From assembly GCA_035472475.1 (NCBI GenBank), contig DATIPA010000128.1, positions 9,053 to 73,052 on the forward strand: a stretch of 64,000 bases of DNA, read 5' to 3'. The notes below the pieces were generated by a model. The model had not been told where the DNA came from, did not search any database, and saw only the letters and a list, made by a program, of their open reading frames with translations. Positions 26,115 through 34,170 of this stretch are shown here, one piece after another. The stretch comes from JAFAXD01 sp035472475 (GTDB lineage: Bacteria > Pseudomonadota > Alphaproteobacteria > Rhizobiales > Xanthobacteraceae). Position 1 is the stretch's first letter. Each line of letters begins with the position of its first letter. Both the position numbers and the translations under genes were made by a program.

Positions 26115-26498
26115 TCACCCCTTTTTGTCCAACTCGGCGAACACCTCGCGCGCTGTCCGAAACGAGTCGACGGCCGCTGGCGCCCCGCCATAGATCATGA
26201 CCTGCAGGAATATCTCGCTGATCTCCGCGCGCGTAACGCCGTTGCGCAACGCGCCGCGGATGTGGGCGCGCAGCTCGTGCGGCCGGTTGAGCACGCTGAT
26301 CATCGCCAGATTGAGCATGCTGCGGGTCTTGCGCGGCAGCCCCTCGCGGCCCCAAACCGCCCCCCAGCAATATTCGTTGAGCATGTCCTGCAGCGGTTGA
26401 TTGAAGTCATCGACGCTCTTGAGCGCCGCATTGACATATTCATCGCCGAGCACCGCCCGGCGAACCGCCAAACCCTTGTCATAAATCGCCTTGTCCAT
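26115..26498 (-). CDS. Carboxymuconolactone decarboxylase-family protein
   Basis: 127 residues matching PcaC-type CMD proteins: YVNAALKSVDDFNQPLQDML, NEYCWGAVWGREGL, LNLAMISVLNRPHELRAH and EIFLQVMIYGG. It lacks the CxxC of AhpD peroxidases, so a decarboxylase or other lyase role is more likely. PcaC acts in the protocatechuate 3,4-branch, but the aromatic genes in this window lie 4 kb away and use 4,5-cleavage, so the substrate is open. The start at 26498 follows GGAGAATACC. Confidence 0.85.
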   Translation of the reverse strand: MDKAIYDKGLAVRRAVLGDEYVNAALKSVDDFNQPLQDMLNEYCWGAVWGREGLPRKTRSMLNLAMISVLNRPHELRAHIRGALRNGVTRAEISEIFLQVMIYGGAPAAVDSFRTAREVFAELDKKG

Positions 26499-26618
26499 GT
26501 CGGTATTCTCCTTGGCGTGGCACCAATCTCTTGCTATCCGCAATCGCGCATGCGTGCACCCGGATTATGGGGGCTGGCGAACGGGTTAGACGGCGCCCTG
26601 CACGTTTTGGAGGGATCG

Positions 26619-27077
26619 ATGGGACGGTTCGTATGCGCAGTGCTTCTCGCGTTGGCAACCTTGGTGCCGGTTGCGGCGTCCGCCGGGGCGCCGGAGGACG
26701 TGGCCGCCGCGCTCGACCGCTGGGCAGCGACATTCAATGCCAATGACGTCGAAGCGTTGGCCAAGCTCTACACGCCCGACGCGGTGTTTGTCGGCACGAC
26801 CGGTTCGGCCTTAATCGAAGGCAATGACGGTATTCGGAAGTATTTTTCCCGCCTCGAGAAGAGCGGCGACAAGGTGTCGATGGGCATCCGCAAGATCGTC
26901 GTCCTTGACGACAACGTCGCCTACGTCACGGGCTTTGATGAGTTCACCGCGACCCGCAACGGCGAGACCAGAAAATCGCCGGCCGGATTCACCATGGTCC
27001 TGGTCAAGCGCGGGAATGAATGGCTGATCGCCCATCAGCATTCGTCCCGGCGCTCGACGCCGACCCAAGGCGGCTGA
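26619..27077 (+). CDS. Secreted NTF2-like (SnoaL/DUF4440) protein
   Basis: 152 residues. GGAGGG precedes the ATG at 26619. Signal peptide FVCAVLLALATLVPVAASAG, then an NTF2-like alpha+beta fold: LDRWAATFNANDVEALAKLY, DGIRKYFSRLEKSGDKV, GFTMVLVKRGNEWLIAHQH. Such proteins are cone-shaped dimers with small-molecule pockets, function unknown here. The stop codon lies in a short imperfect direct repeat (27065-27101). Confidence 0.82.
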   Translation: MGRFVCAVLLALATLVPVAASAGAPEDVAAALDRWAATFNANDVEALAKLYTPDAVFVGTTGSALIEGNDGIRKYFSRLEKSGDKVSMGIRKIVVLDDNVAYVTGFDEFTATRNGETRKSPAGFTMVLVKRGNEWLIAHQHSSRRSTPTQGG

Positions 27078-27162
27078 TCCAAGGCGGCGGCTGACCTAAG
27101 GCTGCTGACTGCAGGTGCATCCCGACCAAAACGCCCGTGCATAGCTCGGCGCGGGATTCCGC

Positions 27163-27191
27163 TGGACTATTTATAAGCCTCCTTATTATAT
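27163..27191 (+). promoter_or_regulatory. Candidate promoter and operator of the MarR/Emr operon
   Basis: A perfect dyad ATAAG-CCTC-CTTAT (27173-27186) sits in an AT-rich patch unlike the surrounding DNA. It lies between a possible -35 (TGGACT, 27163-27168) and a -10-like TTATAT (27186-27191) spaced by 17 bases, about 33 bases before the marR-type start. The location is what is expected for repression by the MarR protein encoded just downstream. Neither the promoter nor the binding has been tested. Confidence 0.5.
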
Positions 27192-27223
27192 ACCGGACTT
27201 AGTGGTTGGACGTGCGAGGGGCG

Positions 27224-27703
27224 ATGCCAAACTTTTCGATCGAACGGGATTTGGCGTTCTTGCTGAGCGATACCGCCAGGATGCTGCGAACCTGCGCGGA
27301 CCAGGAAGCGCGCCGCTTCGGCATGACCCGCGCCCAGTGGGCCGTCCTGTTTCGGCTGCAGCGGAATGAGGGCCTCAAACAGTCCGAACTTGCGGACCTG
27401 CTCGAGGTGCAGCCGATCACGCTGACCAGACTGATCGACCGGCTGTACGAGAATGGCCTCATCGAGCGTCGCAGCGACCCCAGCGATCGGCGTGCCAAGC
27501 GACTCTTTCTCACGCCGGCGGCCAAACCAGTGATGGAACGGCTCACTGCCGTGAGCGAAAAAATGATGGCGCGCGTCCTTGCCGGCCTCGATCGACCCGC
27601 GCGCGAGGCGGTGGTGGCATCGCTCGCAACAGTCAAGAACAACCTGCGCCAATTGATCCAGCAGCGGCCGGACTCTGAACTGTCGGAACGACGCTATGGC
27701 TGA
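27224..27703 (+). CDS. MarR-family transcriptional regulator
   Basis: 159 residues. Winged-helix domain: RAQWAVLFRLQRNEGLKQSE, LLEVQPITLTRLIDRLYENG and the wing SDRRAKRLFLT. Started at the ATG at 27224 (GAGG upstream); an in-frame TTG at 27206 is possible. It overlaps the efflux adaptor gene by 8 bases, so the three genes 27224-30391 form one operon. By analogy with EmrR it would repress the operon until a hydrophobic drug or phenolic acid binds. Confidence 0.93.
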   Translation: MPNFSIERDLAFLLSDTARMLRTCADQEARRFGMTRAQWAVLFRLQRNEGLKQSELADLLEVQPITLTRLIDRLYENGLIERRSDPSDRRAKRLFLTPAAKPVMERLTAVSEKMMARVLAGLDRPAREAVVASLATVKNNLRQLIQQRPDSELSERRYG

Positions 27704-28844
27704 TCCCGCACTGCGGACGCCCGATCCGGTCTTCAAAGTTGTCCCGCGACCGAAGCAACGCCGGGTGTCTCTGCTCGGCGTCTTCAAGCAATATCGCCGG
27801 CTGATCCTGCTGTGCATACTGCCGTTGCTAGCCGCCGCGATTGGGCTCACCGTCTACCTCATGGGCGGGCGCTACATCTCGACCGACAACGCGTATGTGG
27901 GCGCCCAAAAGGTTCTGATCACACCCGACGTCGCCGGCAAGATCAATCATATCGACGTGATCGAAGGTCAGCATGTCGAACCAGGCGACCTGCTGTTCGA
28001 GATCGACCCGGTCCCATTCCAGTTGGCGGTGACCCAGGCCGAGAGCCGGCTCGCCATAGTTCGCACCGATTTTGATAACCTCAAAACCAATCTGAAATCG
28101 CTTGGGCAGTTGATCCAACTCGCGCGCCAGACGGTCGAACTCAAGGAAAGCGACGTCGAGCGCAAGACTAAGCTCCTGGCCTCTCACATGGGTTCGGCGC
28201 TCGATGCCGACACCGCGATGGCGACGCTCGCGGTCGCCAGGACCCAGGTCGAACAGCTCGCCCAACAGGAAGCGAGAATCCGCAACCAGCTTCTGGGCGA
28301 CCCCAGTCTGCCGATCGAGAAATATCCGGCGTATCAGCAGACACAAGCTGCGCTCGATCAGGCCAAGCGCGATCTCGAACATACCGTTCTGCGTGCGCCG
28401 ATCGCGGGCCGCGCCACCCAGGTCGACAGCATCCAGCTGGGCCGCTACGTCACGGCCGGTACGCCGGTGTTCAGCGTCGTCGACGATCAGCGCCCCTGGG
28501 TCGACGCCAATCCCAAGGAAACGGACATCACCTATCTGCAGCTCGGCCAGAAGGCGTGGATCTACGTCGACACGTTCCCGGGCCATGTGTTCCACGGCAC
28601 CGTGATCGCGGTCAGTCCAGGGACCGGCGCCCAGTTTGCGATTCTTCCGCCGCAGAACGCGAGTGGCAACTGGGTCAAGGTCGTTCAGCGCATTCCGCTG
28701 CGGATCGCGTTTGATATGGGTCAGAACTTGTCCAAGCTACGCTCCGGCATGAGCGCCACGGTCGAAATCGATACCCGGCGGCAGCGCAACCTCGGGTCGC
28801 TGTTCGGGCACGACGTCAGCATCGCGGTGGACAGCGACCCATGA
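27696..28844 (+). CDS. HlyD/EmrA-type membrane fusion protein
   Basis: 382 residues. One N-terminal membrane helix (LILLCILPLLAAAIGLTVYL) and then the periplasmic adaptor: lipoyl half YVGAQKVLITPDVAGKIN, a long alpha-hairpin (about residues 105-215), the second lipoyl half VLRAPIAGRATQV and a beta-barrel. It couples the inner-membrane pump EmrB to an outer-membrane channel such as TolC. It overlaps the regulator gene by 8 bases and the pump gene by 4 bases. Confidence 0.94.
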   Translation: MADPALRTPDPVFKVVPRPKQRRVSLLGVFKQYRRLILLCILPLLAAAIGLTVYLMGGRYISTDNAYVGAQKVLITPDVAGKINHIDVIEGQHVEPGDLLFEIDPVPFQLAVTQAESRLAIVRTDFDNLKTNLKSLGQLIQLARQTVELKESDVERKTKLLASHMGSALDADTAMATLAVARTQVEQLAQQEARIRNQLLGDPSLPIEKYPAYQQTQAALDQAKRDLEHTVLRAPIAGRATQVDSIQLGRYVTAGTPVFSVVDDQRPWVDANPKETDITYLQLGQKAWIYVDTFPGHVFHGTVIAVSPGTGAQFAILPPQNASGNWVKVVQRIPLRIAFDMGQNLSKLRSGMSATVEIDTRRQRNLGSLFGHDVSIAVDSDP

Positions 28845-30391
28845 CCGCGGCCGGCCTGCCCGCGCCAAAGCGCGGCCTGCAGCGCGCGATGCTGACGATT
28901 TGCGCCATGACCGCGACCATCATGCAGGCGCTCGACACCACGGTCGCCAACGTGGCCCTGCCTTACATGCAGGGGAGCCTTTCCGCCTCGCTCGACCAGG
29001 TCAACTGGATCCTCACCTCCTACATCGTGGCCTCGGCGATCCTGACGGCGCCGGTCGGCTGGCTCGCCGGCCGGTTCGGACGCAAAGCGCTGTTTGTGGT
29101 CTGCACCGCCGGTTTCACGTTCGCGTCGCTGCTGTGCGGCCTCGCCCAATCGATTGAGCAGATGGTGCTGTTTCGCTTGCTGCAAGGCATGTTCGGCGCC
29201 GGACTGATCCCGTTGTCGCAGGCGGTCATGCTTGACTCCTATTCGATCGAGGAGCGCGGCCAGGCCATGGCGATCTGGGGCATGGGCATCATGCTCGGAC
29301 CGATCATGGGTCCAACCCTGGGCGGGTGGCTCACCGAAACCTACAACTGGCGCTGGGTGTTTCTAATCAACCTGCCGATCGGCGTGGTGACGGTCGTCGG
29401 CCTGCTGTTTGTCATGCACGAGAGCGAACGCCGGCGCGAGATGCGGTTTGACTGGTTCGGCTTCATCGCGCTGGCGGTCGGCATCGGTGCACTGCAGCTG
29501 ATGGTCGATCGCGGCCAGCAGCTTGGCTGGTTTGATTCGACCGAGATCGTCATCGAGTTGGTAGTTGCGATCGTGGGGTTCTACTATTTCTTCGCCCATT
29601 CGCTCACCACCCCCGAGCCGTTCGTACGTTTCGAGTTGTTCCGGGACCGTAATTTTGTCGGCGGCTGCCTGTTCATGGTCGTTCTCGGAATGACCGTGTT
29701 CGCCACCATGACTTTGTCGGCGCTGTTCCTGCAGATCGTGCTCGGCTATCCGGTGATGTCGGCAGGGCTGATGCTGGCTGCGCGCGGTGTCGGCACTATG
29801 GTGGGGATGTTGGCGGTGGGGAAACTGTTGCAGATCGTCGAGGCGCGTACCCTCATCTTCGTGGGCATGATCCTTACTGCAGCGACGATGTATCAGCTCG
29901 TTTATTTCACCAACATGACGCCCGCCTCCACCATTGTTTGGGTCACGGTCGTGCAGGGGCTGGGACTCGGACTGGTGTTCGTGCCGCTGAGCACGGCGGC
30001 GTTCGCCACTCTGCCGGCAAACCTGCGCACCGACGGCACCTCCATACTGACGCTGGTTCGCAATATCGGCTCCTCGGTCGGCATTCCGGTCGTGATCGCA
30101 ACCCTGGTGAACTCCACCAGTGTCATGCACGCGCAGCTCATCGAATACATCACGCCGTTCAACACGGCGTTGCAGGTGCCGGACGTGCGAGCGGTCATTG
30201 ATCCTTCGACCGATACCGGACGCGCGCTCATCGATAACATGGTGACCCTGCAGGCGACGATCATCGCCTTCGGCAACAGCTTTAAGCTCTTAATGATCCT
30301 GGCCGTGGTATCGATGCCGTTCCTGCTGGTGATCGGAAAATCGGGAATGCGGCGAGCAGGCAAGCCCGCTGAAGCTGCGGCGATTGACTGA
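28841..30391 (+). CDS. EmrB-type DHA2 drug:H+ antiporter
   Basis: 516 residues with 14 predicted membrane helices. DHA2 motifs are visible: QALDTTVANVALPYMQGSL in TM1 (D and T), GWLAGRFGRKALF (motif A) and GIMLGPIMGPTLGGWLTE (motif C). It exports hydrophobic compounds using the proton gradient together with the adaptor encoded just upstream. Because an aromatic-acid catabolic region follows 65 bases later on the opposite strand, phenolics are a reasonable guess for the substrate, but that is inference. Confidence 0.95.
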   Translation: MTAAGLPAPKRGLQRAMLTICAMTATIMQALDTTVANVALPYMQGSLSASLDQVNWILTSYIVASAILTAPVGWLAGRFGRKALFVVCTAGFTFASLLCGLAQSIEQMVLFRLLQGMFGAGLIPLSQAVMLDSYSIEERGQAMAIWGMGIMLGPIMGPTLGGWLTETYNWRWVFLINLPIGVVTVVGLLFVMHESERRREMRFDWFGFIALAVGIGALQLMVDRGQQLGWFDSTEIVIELVVAIVGFYYFFAHSLTTPEPFVRFELFRDRNFVGGCLFMVVLGMTVFATMTLSALFLQIVLGYPVMSAGLMLAARGVGTMVGMLAVGKLLQIVEARTLIFVGMILTAATMYQLVYFTNMTPASTIVWVTVVQGLGLGLVFVPLSTAAFATLPANLRTDGTSILTLVRNIGSSVGIPVVIATLVNSTSVMHAQLIEYITPFNTALQVPDVRAVIDPSTDTGRALIDNMVTLQATIIAFGNSFKLLMILAVVSMPFLLVIGKSGMRRAGKPAEAAAID

Positions 30392-30456
30392 CTACGGCAG
30401 CCGACAGCGATCGGCCCGCGGAGGTGCCGCGCCACCGGCGTTTATCAGAGTTTCCG

Positions 30457-31557
30457 TTAGCCCCAAACCTCACGCGCCACCTCGACGATGCGGGCGAGCT
30501 TGGCCCATTGCTCGTCCTCGGTCAGGATGTTGCCTTCCTCGGTCGAGGCGAAGCCGCATTGGCCGCTCAGGCAAAGCTGATCGAGATCGGCGTATTTGGC
30601 GGCCTCATCGATCCGGCGCTTGATCTCGTCCTTGCCTTCGAGCTTGCCGGTCTTGGTGGTGACGATGCCGAGCACGACGTGCTTGCCTTTGGGGAGCAAT
30701 CGCAGCGGCTCGAATGTGCCGGCACGCTCGTCGTCGTATTCCATGAAGTAGCCGTGAACGTTGATCTTGTTGAACAGGATCTCCTGCACCTCGTCATACC
30801 CACCAGCGCCCATGAACGTCGATTTGTAGTTACCACGGCAGAGATGCATGGTGATGGTCATGTCGGATGGGATGTCCGACATCGCCGTGTTGATCATGTC
30901 GCCATAAGCCTCCCCGAGCTTTTCCGGGTCGTCGCCGCGGTCCCGCATCTGCTCGCGATAGTGCGGGTCGCACAGCATTGCGATGAAAACCTCGTCGAGC
31001 TGGAGGTAACGGCAGCCGGCATCCGCGAACGCACGCACGCCCTTGCGATATGCCTTGCCGAGATCTTCGAACAGCAGGTCGAGTTTCGGGTAGGCGACAT
31101 CGCTGATTGGGTTGCGCACCGGCCGGCCATACATCGCAGACGGGGCCGGTATGGTCATCTTAGGCGTTTGCCTGGTGTGCGCCTTGACGAACTTGAAATG
31201 CTCGAGCATCGGATGCGCAGAGAATCCAAGCTTGCCGGTGACCCGCACGCCCTCCGCCCGCGTGGTGACTCCCGCGAATGCAATGCCAGTGCCGAGCACG
31301 TAGCGCTCGGCGCCATCGAGACCCCACAGGAAATCGAGGTGCCACCAGGAGCGGCGGAATTCACCGTCCGTGATCGCCTCGAGGCCTACCTCTTCCTGCT
31401 TTTTGATGACGCGCTCGATCTCGTGATCTTCCACGGCTTTGAGCTCGGCGGCGGCAATCTCGCCCTTGGCGAATTTCTCGCGGGCATCCTTGAGTGCAAC
31501 GGGGCGCAACAGGCTGCCGACGTGATCGGCGCGAAACGGCGGTTTGGTTCGATGCAT
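30457..31557 (-). CDS. Cobalamin-independent methionine synthase-like methyltransferase (MetE C-terminal domain only)
   Basis: 366 residues corresponding to the catalytic barrel of MetE without the N-terminal folate-binding barrel. The zinc site is complete: H-x-C in TMHLCRGN, Glu in YFMEYDDE and Cys in SGQCGFAST. The homocysteine-binding acid is in YLQLDEVF. Stand-alone proteins of this kind include core MetE and epoxyalkane:CoM transferase relatives, so the methyl or alkyl donor is uncertain. It lies 155 bases downstream of ligC on the same strand. A link to methyl groups released from methoxylated aromatics is possible but unproven. GGGAGGATATG precedes the start. Confidence 0.88.
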   Translation of the reverse strand: MHRTKPPFRADHVGSLLRPVALKDAREKFAKGEIAAAELKAVEDHEIERVIKKQEEVGLEAITDGEFRRSWWHLDFLWGLDGAERYVLGTGIAFAGVTTRAEGVRVTGKLGFSAHPMLEHFKFVKAHTRQTPKMTIPAPSAMYGRPVRNPISDVAYPKLDLLFEDLGKAYRKGVRAFADAGCRYLQLDEVFIAMLCDPHYREQMRDRGDDPEKLGEAYGDMINTAMSDIPSDMTITMHLCRGNYKSTFMGAGGYDEVQEILFNKINVHGYFMEYDDERAGTFEPLRLLPKGKHVVLGIVTTKTGKLEGKDEIKRRIDEAAKYADLDQLCLSGQCGFASTEEGNILTEDEQWAKLARIVEVAREVWG

Positions 31558-31712
31558 GTCATATCCTCCCTCGCCGCAGCTGCTTGTCGGTCAGCCGATG
31601 TATGTAAAGGCGGGGCCGCCTCTATCAGGAGCTCGGCCAGATGCGCGACACCGTCCGTCCGACGTGACGGCGCGCCTCCTCACTCTGCGCAGCGGTCAGC
31701 CGTCAGATGAAA

Positions 31713-32672
31713 TTACGCATGGGCCCGACGCTGCGGATCGATGATTTGCTCCAGCCGGCCCAACACCTTCATCGCCGGCAGCACCTGCGCCAGGCTCGCA
31801 TTCGGTTCGCACTTTGCCTTGATGGCGGCGATGAACTCGCGATCCTCGAGCTCAATGCCGTCCATTGACACGTCGACCTTTGACAAGTCGATCGGGTTCT
31901 TCTTCCCGTCCACCAGATCGTCGTAATAGGCGTTGTAGGTGCCGTTGTCGCAGATGTAGCGGAAGAACGAACCGATCGGGCCGTCGTTGTTGAACGACAG
32001 CGAGAGATTGCAGATCGCGCCGGACAGGGTCTTCATCACGATGCCCATATCCATAGCGATGCCGAGCTGCGGATGGATCGGGCCCTGCACGGCGTAACAA
32101 TCCGACACGGTCTCTCCGGCCTGATATTGAAACAAGTCCACGGTGTGGGCGGCGTGGTGCCACAGCAGGTGGTCGGTCCAGCTGCGCGGCTTGCCGGCCG
32201 CGTTCATGTTGGTGCGGCGGAAGAAATAGGTCTGCACGTCCATCTGCAGGACTTTGAGTTCGCCCTTCTTGATGCGATTGTGGACCCATTGATGGCTGGG
32301 GTTGAATCGGCGCACGTGGCCGGCCATCGCGGTCACGCCGGTTTCCTTCGCGATCGCAACCAGCCCCTCAGAGTCCGCCACGCTGTCCGCGATCGGAATC
32401 TCGATCAGCACGTGCTTACCAGCGCGCATGACTTGCTCGCCTTGGCGAAAGTGCATCTGCGTCGGGGTGGTCAGGATCACAGCGTCGGCGCGCTTGATGC
32501 CCTCGCCAAGGTCGCCGGTGAAATGCGGAATGCCGTATTTCTTGGCGACTTCCGCGGTCGCATCCTGGTTGCCGCCGACCAACGACGTCACCTCGACGTC
32601 AGGAATGCGCTTTAGCGCGTCCAGATGCTTCTGACCAAAGGCGCCTTGGCCAGCAACGCAAATTTTCATCAT
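31713..32672 (-). CDS. ligC: 4-carboxy-2-hydroxymuconate-6-semialdehyde dehydrogenase
   Basis: 319 residues, Gfo/Idh/MocA fold. NAD-binding GQGAFGQKH. Long blocks such as MDVQTYFFRR, PRSWTDHLLWHHAAHTVDLF, GPIHPQLGIAMDM and LSLSFNNDGP match Sphingobium LigC as I recall it. It oxidises the cyclic hemiacetal of CHMS to 2-pyrone-4,6-dicarboxylate. The ATG at 32672 shares its A with the TGA of ligB (TGATG), which suggests translational coupling. Order on the minus strand is ligI, ligA, ligB, ligC. Confidence 0.93.
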   Translation of the reverse strand: MMKICVAGQGAFGQKHLDALKRIPDVEVTSLVGGNQDATAEVAKKYGIPHFTGDLGEGIKRADAVILTTPTQMHFRQGEQVMRAGKHVLIEIPIADSVADSEGLVAIAKETGVTAMAGHVRRFNPSHQWVHNRIKKGELKVLQMDVQTYFFRRTNMNAAGKPRSWTDHLLWHHAAHTVDLFQYQAGETVSDCYAVQGPIHPQLGIAMDMGIVMKTLSGAICNLSLSFNNDGPIGSFFRYICDNGTYNAYYDDLVDGKKNPIDLSKVDVSMDGIELEDREFIAAIKAKCEPNASLAQVLPAMKVLGRLEQIIDPQRRAHA

Positions 32673-33592
32673 CAACCCCTGCGTACGTCGAGTTTCGCGC
32701 GCGCTGCCGCGTGCTTGAGTTTGCCGTGCTTGCCTTGCTTACCTGCGCCCTTGCGCCTGTTTTCGAGAATGATGTGCCCGACCGCCGTATTGGACGCCGG
32801 CACCGTATAGAAGCGATAGACCTCATCGATCTTGTCATCGAGGGCGCCGCGCATGATCAGCCACATCACCATCTCGATGCCTTCGGCGCCGGCTTCGCGC
32901 ATGTATTCGAGGTGTGGGATGCGAGCGAGCTTCTTGGGATCCTTGGTGAGGTTGTCGAGGAACGCCTTATCGAACTTGCTGTTGATCAGGCCGGCGCGCG
33001 GCCCGGAAATCTGATGCGACATTCCGCCGGTGCCGAAGATCACGACCCGCAGGTCTTCCGGGTAGGATTCGACCGCCTTGCGGATAGCGCGGCCGAGCAT
33101 GAAGCAGCGGTGACCGGTGGGCGGCGGATACATCACGACATTGACGGCCAACGGAATGACCGGACACGGCCACTTTTGTGGCGAGCCGAACAACAGATTC
33201 ATCGGCACGGTCAGGCCATGGTCGACCTCCATCTTGTTGACGATGGTGAGGTCGAACTCGTCAAGGATGACCGACTGGGCGATGTGCGAGGCGAGCGCCG
33301 GGTGCCCCTTCACAACCGGCACGGGGCGTGGACCCCAGCCTTCGTCGGCGGGCGGAAATTCCGCAGCACAGCCGAGCGCGAAAGTCGGTATGACCTCCAT
33401 GGAAAACGCAGATGCATGGTCGTTGTAGACCACGATCGCGACGTCGGGCTTGGTTTCGGCCATCCACAGTTTGGACTTCTCAAAGCCGCTGAACACCCGT
33501 TTCCAGTAGGGCTCCTCGGTCTTCTTGTTGTCGATTGCCGCGCCGATCGCCGGCACGTGCGAAGATGCGACGCCTGCGATGATCTTAGCCAC
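32672..33592 (-). CDS. ligB: Protocatechuate 4,5-dioxygenase beta (catalytic) subunit
   Basis: 306 residues, extradiol class III. Fe(II) ligands and catalytic base are in place: H12 (SSHVPAIG), H59 (YNDHASAF), E240 (AEGIEMVMW) and catalytic H193 (GGMSHQISG), the same order as in Sphingobium LigB. With LigA it opens protocatechuate between C4 and C5 to give CHMS. The C-terminus ends in a basic stretch (RRKGAGKQGKHGKLKH). It overlaps ligA by 8 bases and ligC by one. Confidence 0.95.
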   Translation of the reverse strand: MAKIIAGVASSHVPAIGAAIDNKKTEEPYWKRVFSGFEKSKLWMAETKPDVAIVVYNDHASAFSMEVIPTFALGCAAEFPPADEGWGPRPVPVVKGHPALASHIAQSVILDEFDLTIVNKMEVDHGLTVPMNLLFGSPQKWPCPVIPLAVNVVMYPPPTGHRCFMLGRAIRKAVESYPEDLRVVIFGTGGMSHQISGPRAGLINSKFDKAFLDNLTKDPKKLARIPHLEYMREAGAEGIEMVMWLIMRGALDDKIDEVYRFYTVPASNTAVGHIILENRRKGAGKQGKHGKLKHAAARAKLDVRRG

Positions 33593-34094
33593 GTTTGGAC
33601 CTCTTTTTGCCTGACTTGGACTTCGATTTGGATTTCTTGGACTTCTTGTCCTTCGACTCGGCCTTGGATGATTTGGCTTTGAGCTTGGATTTCTTGCCGG
33701 GCTGGTCGAGACCCGACTTGCTGCGATTGCCTTCGACCGAACGCCCGCCCCCCAACATCATCTTGGCGTATTCCTCCTGGGTTGACCCGGTCATGATCGC
33801 GGCGATGTGCTGGAACGAATGGCCGTCGGTCGCGCCCAGCTTGGCGGTGAAGTAGATGTTGCCGCCAAGTTCGAGCATGCGGTTGTACTGCCGCTTGAGG
33901 ATGGCGTCGCGCTGCTCCTGGGTGAGCGGAAACCGATCGAGATATTTGGCTTCGTCCGCTTTGAACGCTTTGCGGTTCTCGTCCTTCATCAGCGACATGC
34001 AGAACATGTTGAGGTGATAACCCTCCTTGGCCCGCTCGGCGTCGAAGACGAAGGTGCCGGGAATATCGTCGTAGACTTGTTCTGTGCGTGCCAT
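33585..34094 (-). CDS. ligA: Protocatechuate 4,5-dioxygenase alpha subunit with Lys/Ser-rich tail
   Basis: 169 residues from the ATG at 34094 (GGAG upstream). Residues 1-115 match LigA: DIPGTFVFDAERAKEGYHLN, FCMSLMKDENRKAF, LTQEQRDAILKR, GNIYFTAKLGATDG. Sphingobium LigA is about 139 residues. Here residues 124-169 are an extra low-complexity tail with 18 Lys and 3 Arg among 46 residues and many Ser, resembling histone H1-like bacterial proteins. LigA forms part of the active-site lid of the LigAB dioxygenase. The tail may bind nucleic acid or another polyanion, or help solubility. Confidence 0.93.
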   Translation of the reverse strand: MARTEQVYDDIPGTFVFDAERAKEGYHLNMFCMSLMKDENRKAFKADEAKYLDRFPLTQEQRDAILKRQYNRMLELGGNIYFTAKLGATDGHSFQHIAAIMTGSTQEEYAKMMLGGGRSVEGNRSKSGLDQPGKKSKLKAKSSKAESKDKKSKKSKSKSKSGKKRSKRG

Positions 34095-34170
34095 GGGCTT
34101 CTCCACTCGAACCTTCACTCTTGAATACAAAGCGCGGCGCCCGTTTGCAACGTGCGCGCAGGTGCGTTGC

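Noticed and set aside
25161..26618. Upstream part of a 638-residue plus-strand open frame ending at 27077
   Set aside because: Only the last 152 codons (from 26619) look like a protein, with a ribosome-binding site and signal peptide. The earlier part is antisense to the hydroxyacid dehydrogenase and CMD genes.
31558..31712. Possible SAM or SAH riboswitch upstream of the MetE-like gene
   Set aside because: The leader has GC-rich pairing potential but no recognisable SAM-II or SAH-riboswitch core.
33595..33855. Plus-strand open frame rich in Asp, Leu and Phe
   Set aside because: It is the complement of the Lys/Ser-rich tail of LigA; the repetitive composition is a mirror of that tail.
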